This document shows, piece after piece, positions 7,485-14,974 of a DNA stretch of 64,000 nt. The notes under the pieces were generated by a model. It was not told where the DNA came from, did not search any database, and saw only the letters and a program-made list of their open reading frames with translations. Numbering within the stretch: position 1 is the stretch's first letter; every line of letters begins with the position of its first letter. This stretch comes from QHXN01 sp032162705 (GTDB lineage: Bacteria; Acidobacteriota; Blastocatellia; Pyrinomonadales; Pyrinomonadaceae). Position numbers and translations under genes: made by a program. The stretch covers positions 1-64,000 of the forward strand of contig JAVRON010000092.1 of the NCBI GenBank assembly GCA_032162705.1. Reading direction: 5' to 3'.

Positions 7485-9866
7485 GTGAAAGATATGTTCA
7501 GGCGCAATCATAAATCGCTTTCGAGTCTCCTGTGTCTCGCGTTAATGCTCGGCGTGGCCGCGCCGTCATACGCGCAGCAGCAATCAACGAAGAAGGAGCA
7601 GCAGGGAACACAACCCGCGCAACAGTTCACCGGCTCGATCTTCGGCGGCACTGATGCGGCCAAGTCGAAAGATTCTGCCGAGACGAAGCAGGACACAGCC
7701 GCCAACAATGGGGCCGTCGATGCGACAGCCGCACCGTCGCCTTCACCGATACCGTATATGACGGTCGCTGTGAAGCTGACGCCGGTCGTCTCCGGCGCGT
7801 GGCAGACCGCTGCCGCGCCGCCCGCACAGACCACCGCGCCGCCCGCGCAGACGACGACGCAGCAGCCCGCGCCGTCGGCTAACAACCCGCCGCCCGCTTC
7901 GGGTGCTCCGGCGCAAGGCCCGCAGACGGCCTCGCCCACACAGTCGCAGACGCAGCAGTCGGCGAACCCCGCCGCGCCCGCGCAAGGTCAGCAGCCCGCG
8001 CAGCCTTCGCTGCCGCCGACCGCGCCCGCAGACAATGGCCTTCCCAACCCGCAGGCTCCGGCAGTTCGTCCCAACACGCAAGTGCAGCCGCAGCCCTCCG
8101 CGCCCGGCGGTCAGGTGCAATCTCCGGCCAGTCCGAACGCGCCGGGACGTGAGAGCGTGCCGAACGCGCCCGCGTCGCCGCAGGACACGCAGCTCAACGT
8201 GCCGCAGATCGCTCCAGGCTTCCGCGCAGAGCAGGGGCCCTTCCCCACGTTAGAGCGCGTCGGCGTTGACATGGGCGAGCAGCGCGCGCTTACGGTGCGC
8301 GAGGCCATCGAGTTGGCGCTCGCAAACAATAAGGACATCGAGGTCGCGCGCCAGAACGTGCGCGCCGCGGAGTTCGACTTGCAGGCGGCGCGCGGCGTCT
8401 ATGACCCGCGCTTCCTGACCAACTCCTACTACGAGCGCACCGAGACGCCGACGGCGAGCCTTCTCTCGGGCAGCGCGACGGGCGCGGTCACGCAGTCCGG
8501 CGTCTTCAGCACTTCATCCGTGCAGGGACTCACGCCGAAGTTCGGCGGCGGCTATCGCGTGGACTTCATCAACAACCGCATCACGACCAACAACACGTTC
8601 GCCGCGCTCAACCCGCAGTATCCGACCGCGCTCACCTTCAGCTACACGCAGCCCATACTCCGGGGCCGCGAGTTCGACCAGAGCCGCCGCCTCATCGAGA
8701 TTGGCAAGAAGAATCTTTCACTCACCGACGCGCAGTTTCGACAGCGCGCCGTCGAGACGATCACTGCCGTGCAGCGCGCCTACTGGGACTTGGTCTACGC
8801 GCTTCGCAACCTACAGATTCAGCGCGAGACCGTGAGGGATGCGCGCCAGCAGCTCGAACATAACCGGCGGCTCGTCGCCGAGGGGATGCTCGCGCCCATC
8901 GACGTGGTTGCGGCAGAGGCGCAGGTCTCTGGCTTCGAGCAGAGTGTCTACTCGGCGCTTGACGACGTGGGCCGGGCCGAGAACAATTTGAAGAACCTCG
9001 TCGCTGAGAACCGCGAGTCGCCGCTCTGGAACGCGGCCATCGTGCCGACCGAATCGGTTGACCTTGCGCCGCCTGAGGTCGCGCTCAGTGATGCGATGCA
9101 GGCCGCGCTCAAGTCGAGGCCGGAGCTTCAGTCGGCGGATGTGGCGCGTGAGATCAACGAGATAGAACTGCGCTTCGCACGCGAGCAGGCGCGCCCGCAG
9201 GTTGACCTCGTCGCCTCTTATGGCTTGGTCGGATTGGCAGGCGCGGCCAGCGCGTCCGGCTCTTCCAACCCGCTCACCGCTTCGTCCGCGGCCCTGCGCG
9301 ACCGCATCAACCAACTGGTCAGCGTCGTTAACGTGCTCTCGCCCGGCAGCAACTTGCAGACGATCCCGACGCCCGCTCCGACGAGTTTGCCCGACGTGCT
9401 CGTCGGCGGCGAAGCGCAATCGCTCACGAACCTGGCGGCCAACCGTTTCACGAACATGAGAGTCGGCGTGCAGGTCAACCTGCCGTTCCGCAACACGACG
9501 GCGAAGGCGCAACTGGGCCGCTCGCTCGTGGACGCCGAGCGCATACGCACGCAGCGCGAGCAGCTCGAACAGCTCATACAGGTTGACGTGCGAAACGCCT
9601 TGCAGCTTGTCCACACGGCTGAGTCGCGCCTGCGCGCCGCCGCTTCCGCACGCTCCGCTTCAGAGCAGCAATACTCTTCCGAACAGCGCAAGCTCGACGC
9701 TGGGCAATCGACCGTCTTTCTTGTGCTCGAACGCCAGACGCAGCTCGCCACCGCTCGCGGCAACGAGCTGCGCGCGCAGACGGAACTCAACAAATCAATC
9801 GCCGAATTGCAGCGTGCCACCGGCAACGCGCTCGAACAGAATCGCGTGGAGCTTCGGCTGAGGTAA
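7485..9866 (+). CDS. TolC-family outer-membrane efflux channel with Pro/Gln-rich N-terminal extension
   Basis: Outer-membrane and periplasmic tunnel partner of the upstream RND pump. A signal peptide (to about residue 31, ending PSYAQ) is followed by roughly 220 residues of low complexity rich in Pro, Ala, Gln and Thr. The TolC/OEP repeats start near VREAIELALANNKDIEVARQN (about residue 268). The second structural repeat has the matching long coiled coils (VRNALQLVHTAESRLRAAASA, about 700-720). The protein is 793 aa; ordinary TolC proteins are 420-500, so the N-terminal low-complexity region is extra. GTG at 7485 or ATG at 7494 may start the gene. Last gene of the efflux operon. Confidence 0.88.
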   Translation: MKDMFRRNHKSLSSLLCLALMLGVAAPSYAQQQSTKKEQQGTQPAQQFTGSIFGGTDAAKSKDSAETKQDTAANNGAVDATAAPSPSPIPYMTVAVKLTPVVSGAWQTAAAPPAQTTAPPAQTTTQQPAPSANNPPPASGAPAQGPQTASPTQSQTQQSANPAAPAQGQQPAQPSLPPTAPADNGLPNPQAPAVRPNTQVQPQPSAPGGQVQSPASPNAPGRESVPNAPASPQDTQLNVPQIAPGFRAEQGPFPTLERVGVDMGEQRALTVREAIELALANNKDIEVARQNVRAAEFDLQAARGVYDPRFLTNSYYERTETPTASLLSGSATGAVTQSGVFSTSSVQGLTPKFGGGYRVDFINNRITTNNTFAALNPQYPTALTFSYTQPILRGREFDQSRRLIEIGKKNLSLTDAQFRQRAVETITAVQRAYWDLVYALRNLQIQRETVRDARQQLEHNRRLVAEGMLAPIDVVAAEAQVSGFEQSVYSALDDVGRAENNLKNLVAENRESPLWNAAIVPTESVDLAPPEVALSDAMQAALKSRPELQSADVAREINEIELRFAREQARPQVDLVASYGLVGLAGAASASGSSNPLTASSAALRDRINQLVSVVNVLSPGSNLQTIPTPAPTSLPDVLVGGEAQSLTNLAANRFTNMRVGVQVNLPFRNTTAKAQLGRSLVDAERIRTQREQLEQLIQVDVRNALQLVHTAESRLRAAASARSASEQQYSSEQRKLDAGQSTVFLVLERQTQLATARGNELRAQTELNKSIAELQRATGNALEQNRVELRLR

Positions 9867-9905
9867 GACGCTCGGCTTGGCCCGCGACCTAAGCCCCGTC
9901 AGGGG

Positions 9906-10100
9906 CGACAGAATGTAGCCCACGGCGCGAGCCGTGGGGTCGAATAGGGAAGAGAAGCAACGAAGCCCCGGAGGGGCGAAAGAAGTCCGAGCAGTCGGAG
10001 CAGCGGCGCTCTCATGCTCAACCTTCTTTCGCCCCTCCGGGGCTTTTTAATTTTCTTCAAACTGATTCCCACGGCTTGCGCCGTGGGCTACATTCTGTCG
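9906..10100. repeat. Nested intergenic inverted repeat B (convergent gene ends)
   Basis: Outer arms 9906-9938 and 10068-10100 are reverse complements at 32 of 33 positions; each arm also contains its own small cacgg...ccgtg hairpin. Inside it a perfect 23-bp pair, 9963-9985 and 10023-10045 (core agccccggaggggcgaaag), is followed by tttttaatttt. It lies between two convergent genes, so it can form a bidirectional terminator, but the double-nested design is larger than needed. Another gcccctgacgg-type piece precedes it at 9891-9907, and tggcgtcgc/ggcggc words follow to 10145. Confidence 0.85.
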
Positions 10101-10149
10101 CCGCCTACGGCGGCTGGCGTCGCTTCTGTCGTCACCTCCGGCGGCTGAG

Positions 10150-11175
10150 CTAATGCGACCTTGATGTCGGTTGCGCGCTTGCGGCGGCATTCGTCTCCGG
10201 CTTCTCCGCGAGCTTGACCTTGACCCAGAGCGGCCAGTGGTCGGAGAGGTCTATGTCTTTGTCGATGCCGGAGGAGCGCGCTTCGAGGGCGCGTAGCCAG
10301 AGCCAGTCGAGCTTGAGTTCGACGACGAAGGTCTTCCAGGTCGTGCGTTCGTCGGGGATGGGTGTGGTGAAGCCCTCGCCCGTGAAGAGGCGGCGGGCGG
10401 CGTTCACGTCCTTCTGCTTGATCGTGTTGAAGTCGCCGAGGATGATCGCCCCGCTGACCTTTGGGAAGCGTCGCAGGTCATCGAGTATCGCGCGCCAGTG
10501 CTCGACCTTTTTCTCGACGGGCATGCGCGTCTCGGCGTGGACGGAGTAGACGCGTAGCGTGTTCGTCCCGATTTGCAATGTCGCGCCGACGGCGACGCGC
10601 CGACGCCCTTCGGGGCCTTCGTGCGCGAGCACGACGCGCTCCACGTCGCTCATGGGAAAGACGCTGAGAAGCGCGACGCCGGTCTCTTCCTCGCCATCGC
10701 CGTCCGTACGGGGCGGCGCGGCCCAGGCGTAACGCATCCCCAACGCTTCGGCGATCTGACGCGCCGTGTTGACGTTGCCCGTCCGACGCTTGTTCCGGTC
10801 AACCTCTTGCAGTCCGATGACCTGCGCGCCGCCGATTTCCGTGTCGTCTCTGAGCAGTTTGATGAGACGACGCAAGTCTTCGCCGCCGCGCCAGCGTATG
10901 TTGTAGGAGACTATCTTCAACTCGGCGGGCACGGCCTGCGTCTTCTGCGTCTGCGTCTCGCCGCCGACCTCAAGCAGGCTCGTCTCCGACCCGCCCACGT
11001 GCGCGCGCGCGTGGAATTTCGGCGGCAGAAGACAGAGCGCGGAGACGACGAGGCAGAAGACGGACAGGGCGATGGCGGACTGTGCGTTGCTGTCTGCGGA
11101 TAGGTGCGAGACAGTAACAGCCTTCCGCCTGATTTCTTCTGTTGTCTTCTGCCTTCCGAAAAGCATCGCCGTCAC
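10150..11175 (-). CDS. Endonuclease/exonuclease/phosphatase (EEP) family hydrolase
   Basis: Metal-dependent phosphodiesterase or phosphatase fold (DNase I / sphingomyelinase superfamily); the substrate cannot be told. One N-terminal hydrophobic segment (about residues 33-52, ALSVFCLVVSALCLLPP) suggests membrane anchoring or export. Family motifs: SYNIRW (about 94), GLQEVD (about 120, metal-binding Glu), GDFNT (about 247) and SDHWPL (about 310, catalytic Asp-His). The GTG start overlaps the stop of the upstream MBL gene as GTGA, so the two are translationally coupled; ATG at 11166 is an alternative start. Convergent with the efflux operon across repeat B. Confidence 0.82.
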   Translation of the reverse strand: MTAMLFGRQKTTEEIRRKAVTVSHLSADSNAQSAIALSVFCLVVSALCLLPPKFHARAHVGGSETSLLEVGGETQTQKTQAVPAELKIVSYNIRWRGGEDLRRLIKLLRDDTEIGGAQVIGLQEVDRNKRRTGNVNTARQIAEALGMRYAWAAPPRTDGDGEEETGVALLSVFPMSDVERVVLAHEGPEGRRRVAVGATLQIGTNTLRVYSVHAETRMPVEKKVEHWRAILDDLRRFPKVSGAIILGDFNTIKQKDVNAARRLFTGEGFTTPIPDERTTWKTFVVELKLDWLWLRALEARSSGIDKDIDLSDHWPLWVKVKLAEKPETNAAASAQPTSRSH

Positions 11176-11948
11176 TCCCCTATGTTTAAGCGCAGGCCGT
11201 CGCGCGCTTCGATGGTCTCACCGTCCCAGAATCTCTTCGCCTCGGTCGCGATGTCCACGCCGTCCCACTCCGGGTAGAGGTGCGCGAGCAGGAGGCGGCG
11301 TGCGCCGGAGAGGCGCGCGAGCTTCATCGCCTCTTCGAGTTCGAGATGCGCCTTGACGGGCTTCGAGCGGAAGAAGGAGCACTCCAACAGAAACAGATCG
11401 GCTGCGCGTGCGAACCCTGCGAGCGCCTCCGTATAGCCCGTGTCGGAGGTGTAGACAAGCGACGTGCCGTCCGACGCGTCGAGCCTGAGCGCGAGGCTCT
11501 CCGTCGTGTGCGGCGTCGAGAAGGTTCGGCCCGCGAGACCGGGGAAGACCTCGAACTCGGTGCGCGGCGCAAGCTCTCTGACCGCGAGGGGGAACGGCTG
11601 CGTAAAGAGTCCGTAGTCGCCCGCCTCGTCAAAGCGGCGCAGGAGCTTTTCCGTCCCGCGCGGGCCGAAGATGTTGAGCGGCTTGCGTCGCGCTTGAGTC
11701 TGCGAGGCGTACTTCGTGCCGAAGAGAAAAGGCGCAAGGCCGCCGACGTGGTCGAGGTGAAAGTGGCTGACCCAGACGGCGTCGAGGTTCGCCCAGTCGC
11801 ATCCTTCTTCGGCCATGCGATGGAGGGCCGGGCCGCTGATGTCCAAGAGGAGCGTCGCGCCTTCGGCTTCGAGCCAGTGCGCGGACGAAGAGCGCCGCGG
11901 GTGCGGCACGGAAGTTCCCGAACCGAGCACTGTGAGTTTCATCGTCAT
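11172..11948 (-). CDS. MBL-fold metallo-hydrolase, ribonuclease Z-like
   Basis: Metallo-beta-lactamase-fold phosphodiesterase resembling RNase Z/arylsulfatase-type hydrolases. The N-terminus, MKLTVLGSGTSVPHPRRSSS, and the zinc motif SHFHLDHVGG (about residue 60) are characteristic. Later ligands are SDTGYT (about 168) and LAHLYP (about 223). At 258 aa it is shorter than canonical 300-aa RNase Z, and the exosite arm for tRNA is not evident, so tRNA 3' processing is not assured. First gene of a two-gene minus-strand unit with the EEP hydrolase (4-bp overlap). The ATG at 11948 or the one two codons in (MKLTV) can serve as start. Confidence 0.82.
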   Translation of the reverse strand: MTMKLTVLGSGTSVPHPRRSSSAHWLEAEGATLLLDISGPALHRMAEEGCDWANLDAVWVSHFHLDHVGGLAPFLFGTKYASQTQARRKPLNIFGPRGTEKLLRRFDEAGDYGLFTQPFPLAVRELAPRTEFEVFPGLAGRTFSTPHTTESLALRLDASDGTSLVYTSDTGYTEALAGFARAADLFLLECSFFRSKPVKAHLELEEAMKLARLSGARRLLLAHLYPEWDGVDIATEAKRFWDGETIEARDGLRLNIGE

Positions 11949-11994
11949 AGATGACCTTTCCGGGGATTGTCAAAAGGCTACCAAACCGCTTCGC

Positions 11995-12129
11995 TGAAGG
12001 CAAAAGGCAAAGTGCAAAGTGCAAAAGGCAAAAACGAAGATGAAGGTCAGTGTGGCTCTCATCCATCACTTTTGCCTTACGGAAGTTTGCCTTTTGCCTT
12101 CATCGTTCGCCTCTTGCCTTTTGCCTTCC
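11995..12129. repeat. Intergenic inverted repeat C, tandem word ggcaaaa/ttttgcc
   Basis: The left arm (about 11995-12046) repeats aaggcaaaaggcaaagtgc; the right arm (about 12069-12129) repeats ttttgccttttgcctt. The arms pair in several registers. The element sits between divergent genes, so it is not a terminator for either. Confidence 0.7.
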
Positions 12130-12192
12130 CGTGCGCTACATCTTTGTCTGCGTTTTTTTATGAAGCTCGTTTGTCGAGAAGGGCAACTTTAG

Positions 12193-12741
12193 ATGCAGGG
12201 CGTGGTTTCGCTGCTGGACGACCAGCACTACGCGCGGGTCGAGGCGATCTGGGAGGAGCTGGGGCAGAAGTTCGACGTGCGCGGGATGTACGTCACGACA
12301 TACCCACACTTCTCTTTCCAGGTGGCCGAAGCCTATGACGAAGAGACGTGTGAGCATGCCCTGCGTGAGCTGGCCGCGCGCATGCGCCCGTTCCGAGCGA
12401 GGACTGCGGGCCTCGGTATCTTCACCATCGCCAGCCCGATCCTCTACATCCCCGTCGTGCGCAGCCCCGCGCTCTCAGACTTGCACCGCGAAATCTGGTG
12501 CAGCGTCAAACAGCGTGTGCCGGGGCCCGTCGCACACTACTATCAGCCCGAAGAATGGGCCCCACACGTCACGCTCGCGCAGGGCGACATCGACCAGGAC
12601 AAGCTGGCCGAGATCGTTCGCTTCCTCAGCCGCCGCAATTTCCACTGGGAGTTCAACGTCACCAACGTCTCCATCATCTACGACACGGGGCGCGAGCAGG
12701 GACTGCGCCGCCGCTTCAATTTCGGTGGGGGGAAAGAGTGA
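12193..12741 (+). CDS. 2H phosphoesterase (2'-5' RNA ligase / LigT-like) family protein
   Basis: Small cyclic-phosphodiesterase-type protein. Two HxT/S signatures form the 2H active site: HFSF at about residue 38 and HVTL at about 129, separated by the usual 90 residues. Family members hydrolyse 2',3'-cyclic or 2'-5' phosphodiesters; the cellular substrate here is unknown. Length (182 aa) matches the family. AAGGG about 12 bases before the ATG may serve as ribosome site. Repeat D separates it from bshB1 downstream. Confidence 0.8.
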   Translation: MQGVVSLLDDQHYARVEAIWEELGQKFDVRGMYVTTYPHFSFQVAEAYDEETCEHALRELAARMRPFRARTAGLGIFTIASPILYIPVVRSPALSDLHREIWCSVKQRVPGPVAHYYQPEEWAPHVTLAQGDIDQDKLAEIVRFLSRRNFHWEFNVTNVSIIYDTGREQGLRRRFNFGGGKE

Positions 12742-12778
12742 ATGGGGTTTGATTGACTCAAGCTTGAGCGTTGAGCGT

Positions 12779-12879
12779 GTTGGATTCACCGCAGAGGCGC
12801 TGTGGACGCGGTGTGGGCGCAGAGGGATTCAAGTCTCTGCGTGTCTCTCCGTCCTCAGCGCCTCTGCGGTGAATCCAAC
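12779..12879. repeat. Intergenic inverted repeat D (perfect 24-bp arms)
   Basis: Arms 12779-12802 and 12856-12879 are perfect reverse complements (core attcaccgcagaggcgctg), with a 53-base loop made of related ggcgcagag / ctctgcgtgtctct words. The same core forms repeat E at 20912-21004. It lies between two codirectional genes and has no T-run. Confidence 0.9.
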
Positions 12880-12917
12880 CCACATAACATTCAACGAAGG
12901 GGCTACTAGACTGAGCC

Positions 12918-13682
12918 ATGAGTGAAGTTGTAAACGAGAACGCGGAACCGTTGGAGCTTGACGTACTGGCCGTCTTCTCGCATCCGGACGACGCGGAGTT
13001 GACGGCTGCGGGCACGCTCCTGAAGGTGAAGTCTCTGGGCTACCGCACGGGCGTGCTCGACATGACCCGCGGCGAGATGGGCACGCGCGGCACGCCCGAG
13101 GCGCGCGCCGACGAAGCGAAAGAGGCTGCGCGCATCATGCGTCTCGACGTGCGCCTCAACCTTGAGCAGCCCGACGGACACGTCTGGCTCACCGAAGCGT
13201 CGCGCACGGCGATGGTGCGCGTCATCCGCGCACACAAACCAAAGATCATCCTCACCGCGCACTGGGACGACCCGCACCCAGATCACGCGGCGACCGCTCG
13301 CATCGTGCGCGAAGCGGCGCGGCTCGCCTCGATGCGGCGCTACGACGAAGAGGCGGGACAGCAGGCGGTGCGTGTGCCCGCGCTCGCGCACGCGGCCTAT
13401 TCGCGGCTCGTCGTACCTTCTTTCATCATTGATATCTCGGAGTTCGTCGAAGACAAGATGCGCGCGATCCTCGCACACCGCTCGCAGTTCTACGACCCGA
13501 ACTCGAAAGAGCCAGTCACACGCATCAGTGATGAAGGCTTCTTGAAACAGCTTGAAAGCCGCTGGCGCTACACTGGCTCGCTCATCGGCGTCGCGGCGGG
13601 CGAAGCCTTCTATGTCCGCGAGGCCCTCAACGTCCAAGACCCCGTCGCGCTGCTCACGCGCCCGATGAACATTTATTCTTGA
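12918..13682 (+). CDS. bshB1: PIG-L family deacetylase, bacillithiol biosynthesis BshB1 type
   Basis: Zinc-dependent deacetylase that would remove acetate from GlcNAc-malate in bacillithiol synthesis. The signature FSHPDDAELTAAGTL (about residues 18-32) supplies zinc ligands and the catalytic Asp. HWDDPHPDHAAT (about 115-126) supplies the third ligand. The C-terminal pattern with HRSQFYDPN and GEAFYVREAL resembles BshB1 rather than mycothiol MshB. Length (254 aa) is close to the family norm of about 230-240. No other bacillithiol genes (bshA, bshC) are in the window, so the assignment rests on the sequence alone. Confidence 0.8.
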   Translation: MSEVVNENAEPLELDVLAVFSHPDDAELTAAGTLLKVKSLGYRTGVLDMTRGEMGTRGTPEARADEAKEAARIMRLDVRLNLEQPDGHVWLTEASRTAMVRVIRAHKPKIILTAHWDDPHPDHAATARIVREAARLASMRRYDEEAGQQAVRVPALAHAAYSRLVVPSFIIDISEFVEDKMRAILAHRSQFYDPNSKEPVTRISDEGFLKQLESRWRYTGSLIGVAAGEAFYVREALNVQDPVALLTRPMNIYS

Positions 13683-13778
13683 GAGTGAAATGCTTGCGTG
13701 TTTATGTGAGGCGAGGGAAAAGCCGCTACCCGCTTTTCATCGAAGCCCCTTATCCATCCAGCATCAATGATGAAGGAC

Positions 13779-13811
13779 GAAAAACGCCCGATCACGTTAA
13801 TGATCGGGCGT
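13779..13811 (-). terminator. Rho-independent terminator (minus strand)
   Basis: An 11-bp perfect stem, acgcccgatca/tgatcgggcgt (13784-13794 and 13801-13811), with a 6-base loop. On the minus strand it is followed by a TTTTTC run. It lies just downstream of the IS110 remnant and may have ended its transcript. Confidence 0.7.
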
Positions 13812-13834
13812 TCGTGATCCGGTCAATCGGGTCG

Positions 13835-14262
13835 CTACTTCAACACGTCTGCGCCTTCCTTATTCTCAAGTGAGCGGCTTAGGATAATCACGGACATCGC
13901 CTTGCCTGGAAACGCGCCGCCACCGGTTGAACCGCGCGAGGAGCCAAGCAAGAACCGAAGCAAGCGACTTCCGGCTTTGCTGATCGCGCCGTACCTCTTT
14001 GTTTCAGCAGACGAGTGCTCCATCGGCTCAAGACCCGCATAAGCTGTCACCTTCCGCGTGGTGGCAAAGCGCGAGACATCTCCGAGCGTATGCACCAGGC
14101 AGAGCGAGGTCAGCAACCCAACCCCTGGATGCGTTCGCAGTCGCACAACGCGCACATCTCCATTGGCCTGAACCTTGAGCCATCGCTCGACGCTGACAAT
14201 CTGAGCGCGCACTCTCTACAGAATTCTTATAACCTCCAAGTGCAGCGTAACCCGCCGAGTGC
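13835..14262 (-). pseudogene. IS110-family transposase remnant (C-terminal domain only)
   Basis: The minus-strand frame reads RLRTHPGVGLLTSLCLVHT, then GDVSRFATTRKVTAYAGLEP and KRYGAISKAGSRLLRFLL. This is the helix-hairpin-helix-like C-terminal domain of IS110/IS116/IS902 transposases. The N-terminal RuvC-like DEDD domain is absent. Upstream in the same frame, an IS110-like stretch (LHLEVIRIL) is interrupted by a stop codon near 14225. After RFLLGSS the sequence no longer follows the family and runs 30 more codons to a stop. It is therefore a decayed fragment and not expected to transpose. Confidence 0.82.
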
Positions 14263-14690
14263 ATTCTGAAATTCGTCGCAGGCACTTTTGTTAATCTCCA
14301 ACCTGATCGCACCCACTTCCGTACATATTCGCAGCCGCTTCTGTGCAAAAAGATGATCATTAGCCTTCCCAGTCACAACGACTTCTGTTTTTAGCATCAA
14401 CGGATGACGTGAGTCTCTGCAAGACGTATGTGGATGGTCGTTAAGAGCCGCCGGGTTCTTGCGAATGAAAGATGGAGTCGTGGCGGGCGGACTCGCACGT
14501 TTTTTTGCGGACTGCGGGATGAAATGTTTTACCCCATATCCGCATAACCGTTTGAAGGGAGCGACTGAAGGGCCGAAGGGTTTGTGACGTGAAAGTTGTG
14601 GCGCGCTGCCCTGCTTTAATGCTATTGCGTCCGACGCCTCGGAGGACGTATAGTGCCGCCATCCTCTCGCGGTTAAGGAGCATTCATCCA
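14263..14690. other. Non-coding stretch upstream of small acidic ORF
   Basis: No convincing gene. Short open frames here lack ribosome sites and family resemblance. It may hold the rest of the decayed IS110 element, but I cannot recognise element ends. Confidence 0.4.
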
Positions 14691-14903
14691 GTGCAGGACA
14701 AGGAAGCCGGGACTGACAGAGACAAAGAGACGGGGGATGAGGCCCGTCTCGATGAGGTCACATTAAAGTCATCCGGTGAAGTAGTGCTCATTCCTAAAGA
14801 GTCTCTTTCCAAGCCTCCGGAAGATAAACACATCCACCCGCGCCGCCCCTTACCTCTGACCCCTGAAGCGCCACCCGAAGATAAAGAAGACGGTAAACGA
14901 TAA
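14691..14903 (+). CDS. Small charged hypothetical protein
   Basis: A GTG start at 14691 with AAGGAG at 14675-14680 gives a 70-residue polypeptide. It is very rich in Asp, Glu, Lys and Pro (DKEAGTDRDKETGDEARLDE near the start; PPEDKEDGKR at the end). No family is recognised. The good ribosome site and position 71 bp ahead of the large propeller protein support a real gene, perhaps cotranscribed with it. A longer version starting at 14589 lacks a ribosome site. Confidence 0.45.
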   Translation: MQDKEAGTDRDKETGDEARLDEVTLKSSGEVVLIPKESLSKPPEDKHIHPRRPLPLTPEAPPEDKEDGKR

Positions 14904-14974
14904 CGTCTGCCGTCCCCGCGCGGGTCGAACTTGAGCATGCCAATCGGTGACTCGTTCGCCGAAGGAGAACCTCC

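Noticed and set aside
13835..14212. Intact 125-aa transposase gene
   Set aside because: Only the C-terminal IS110 domain is present, with a stop codon upstream in the same frame, so it is a remnant.
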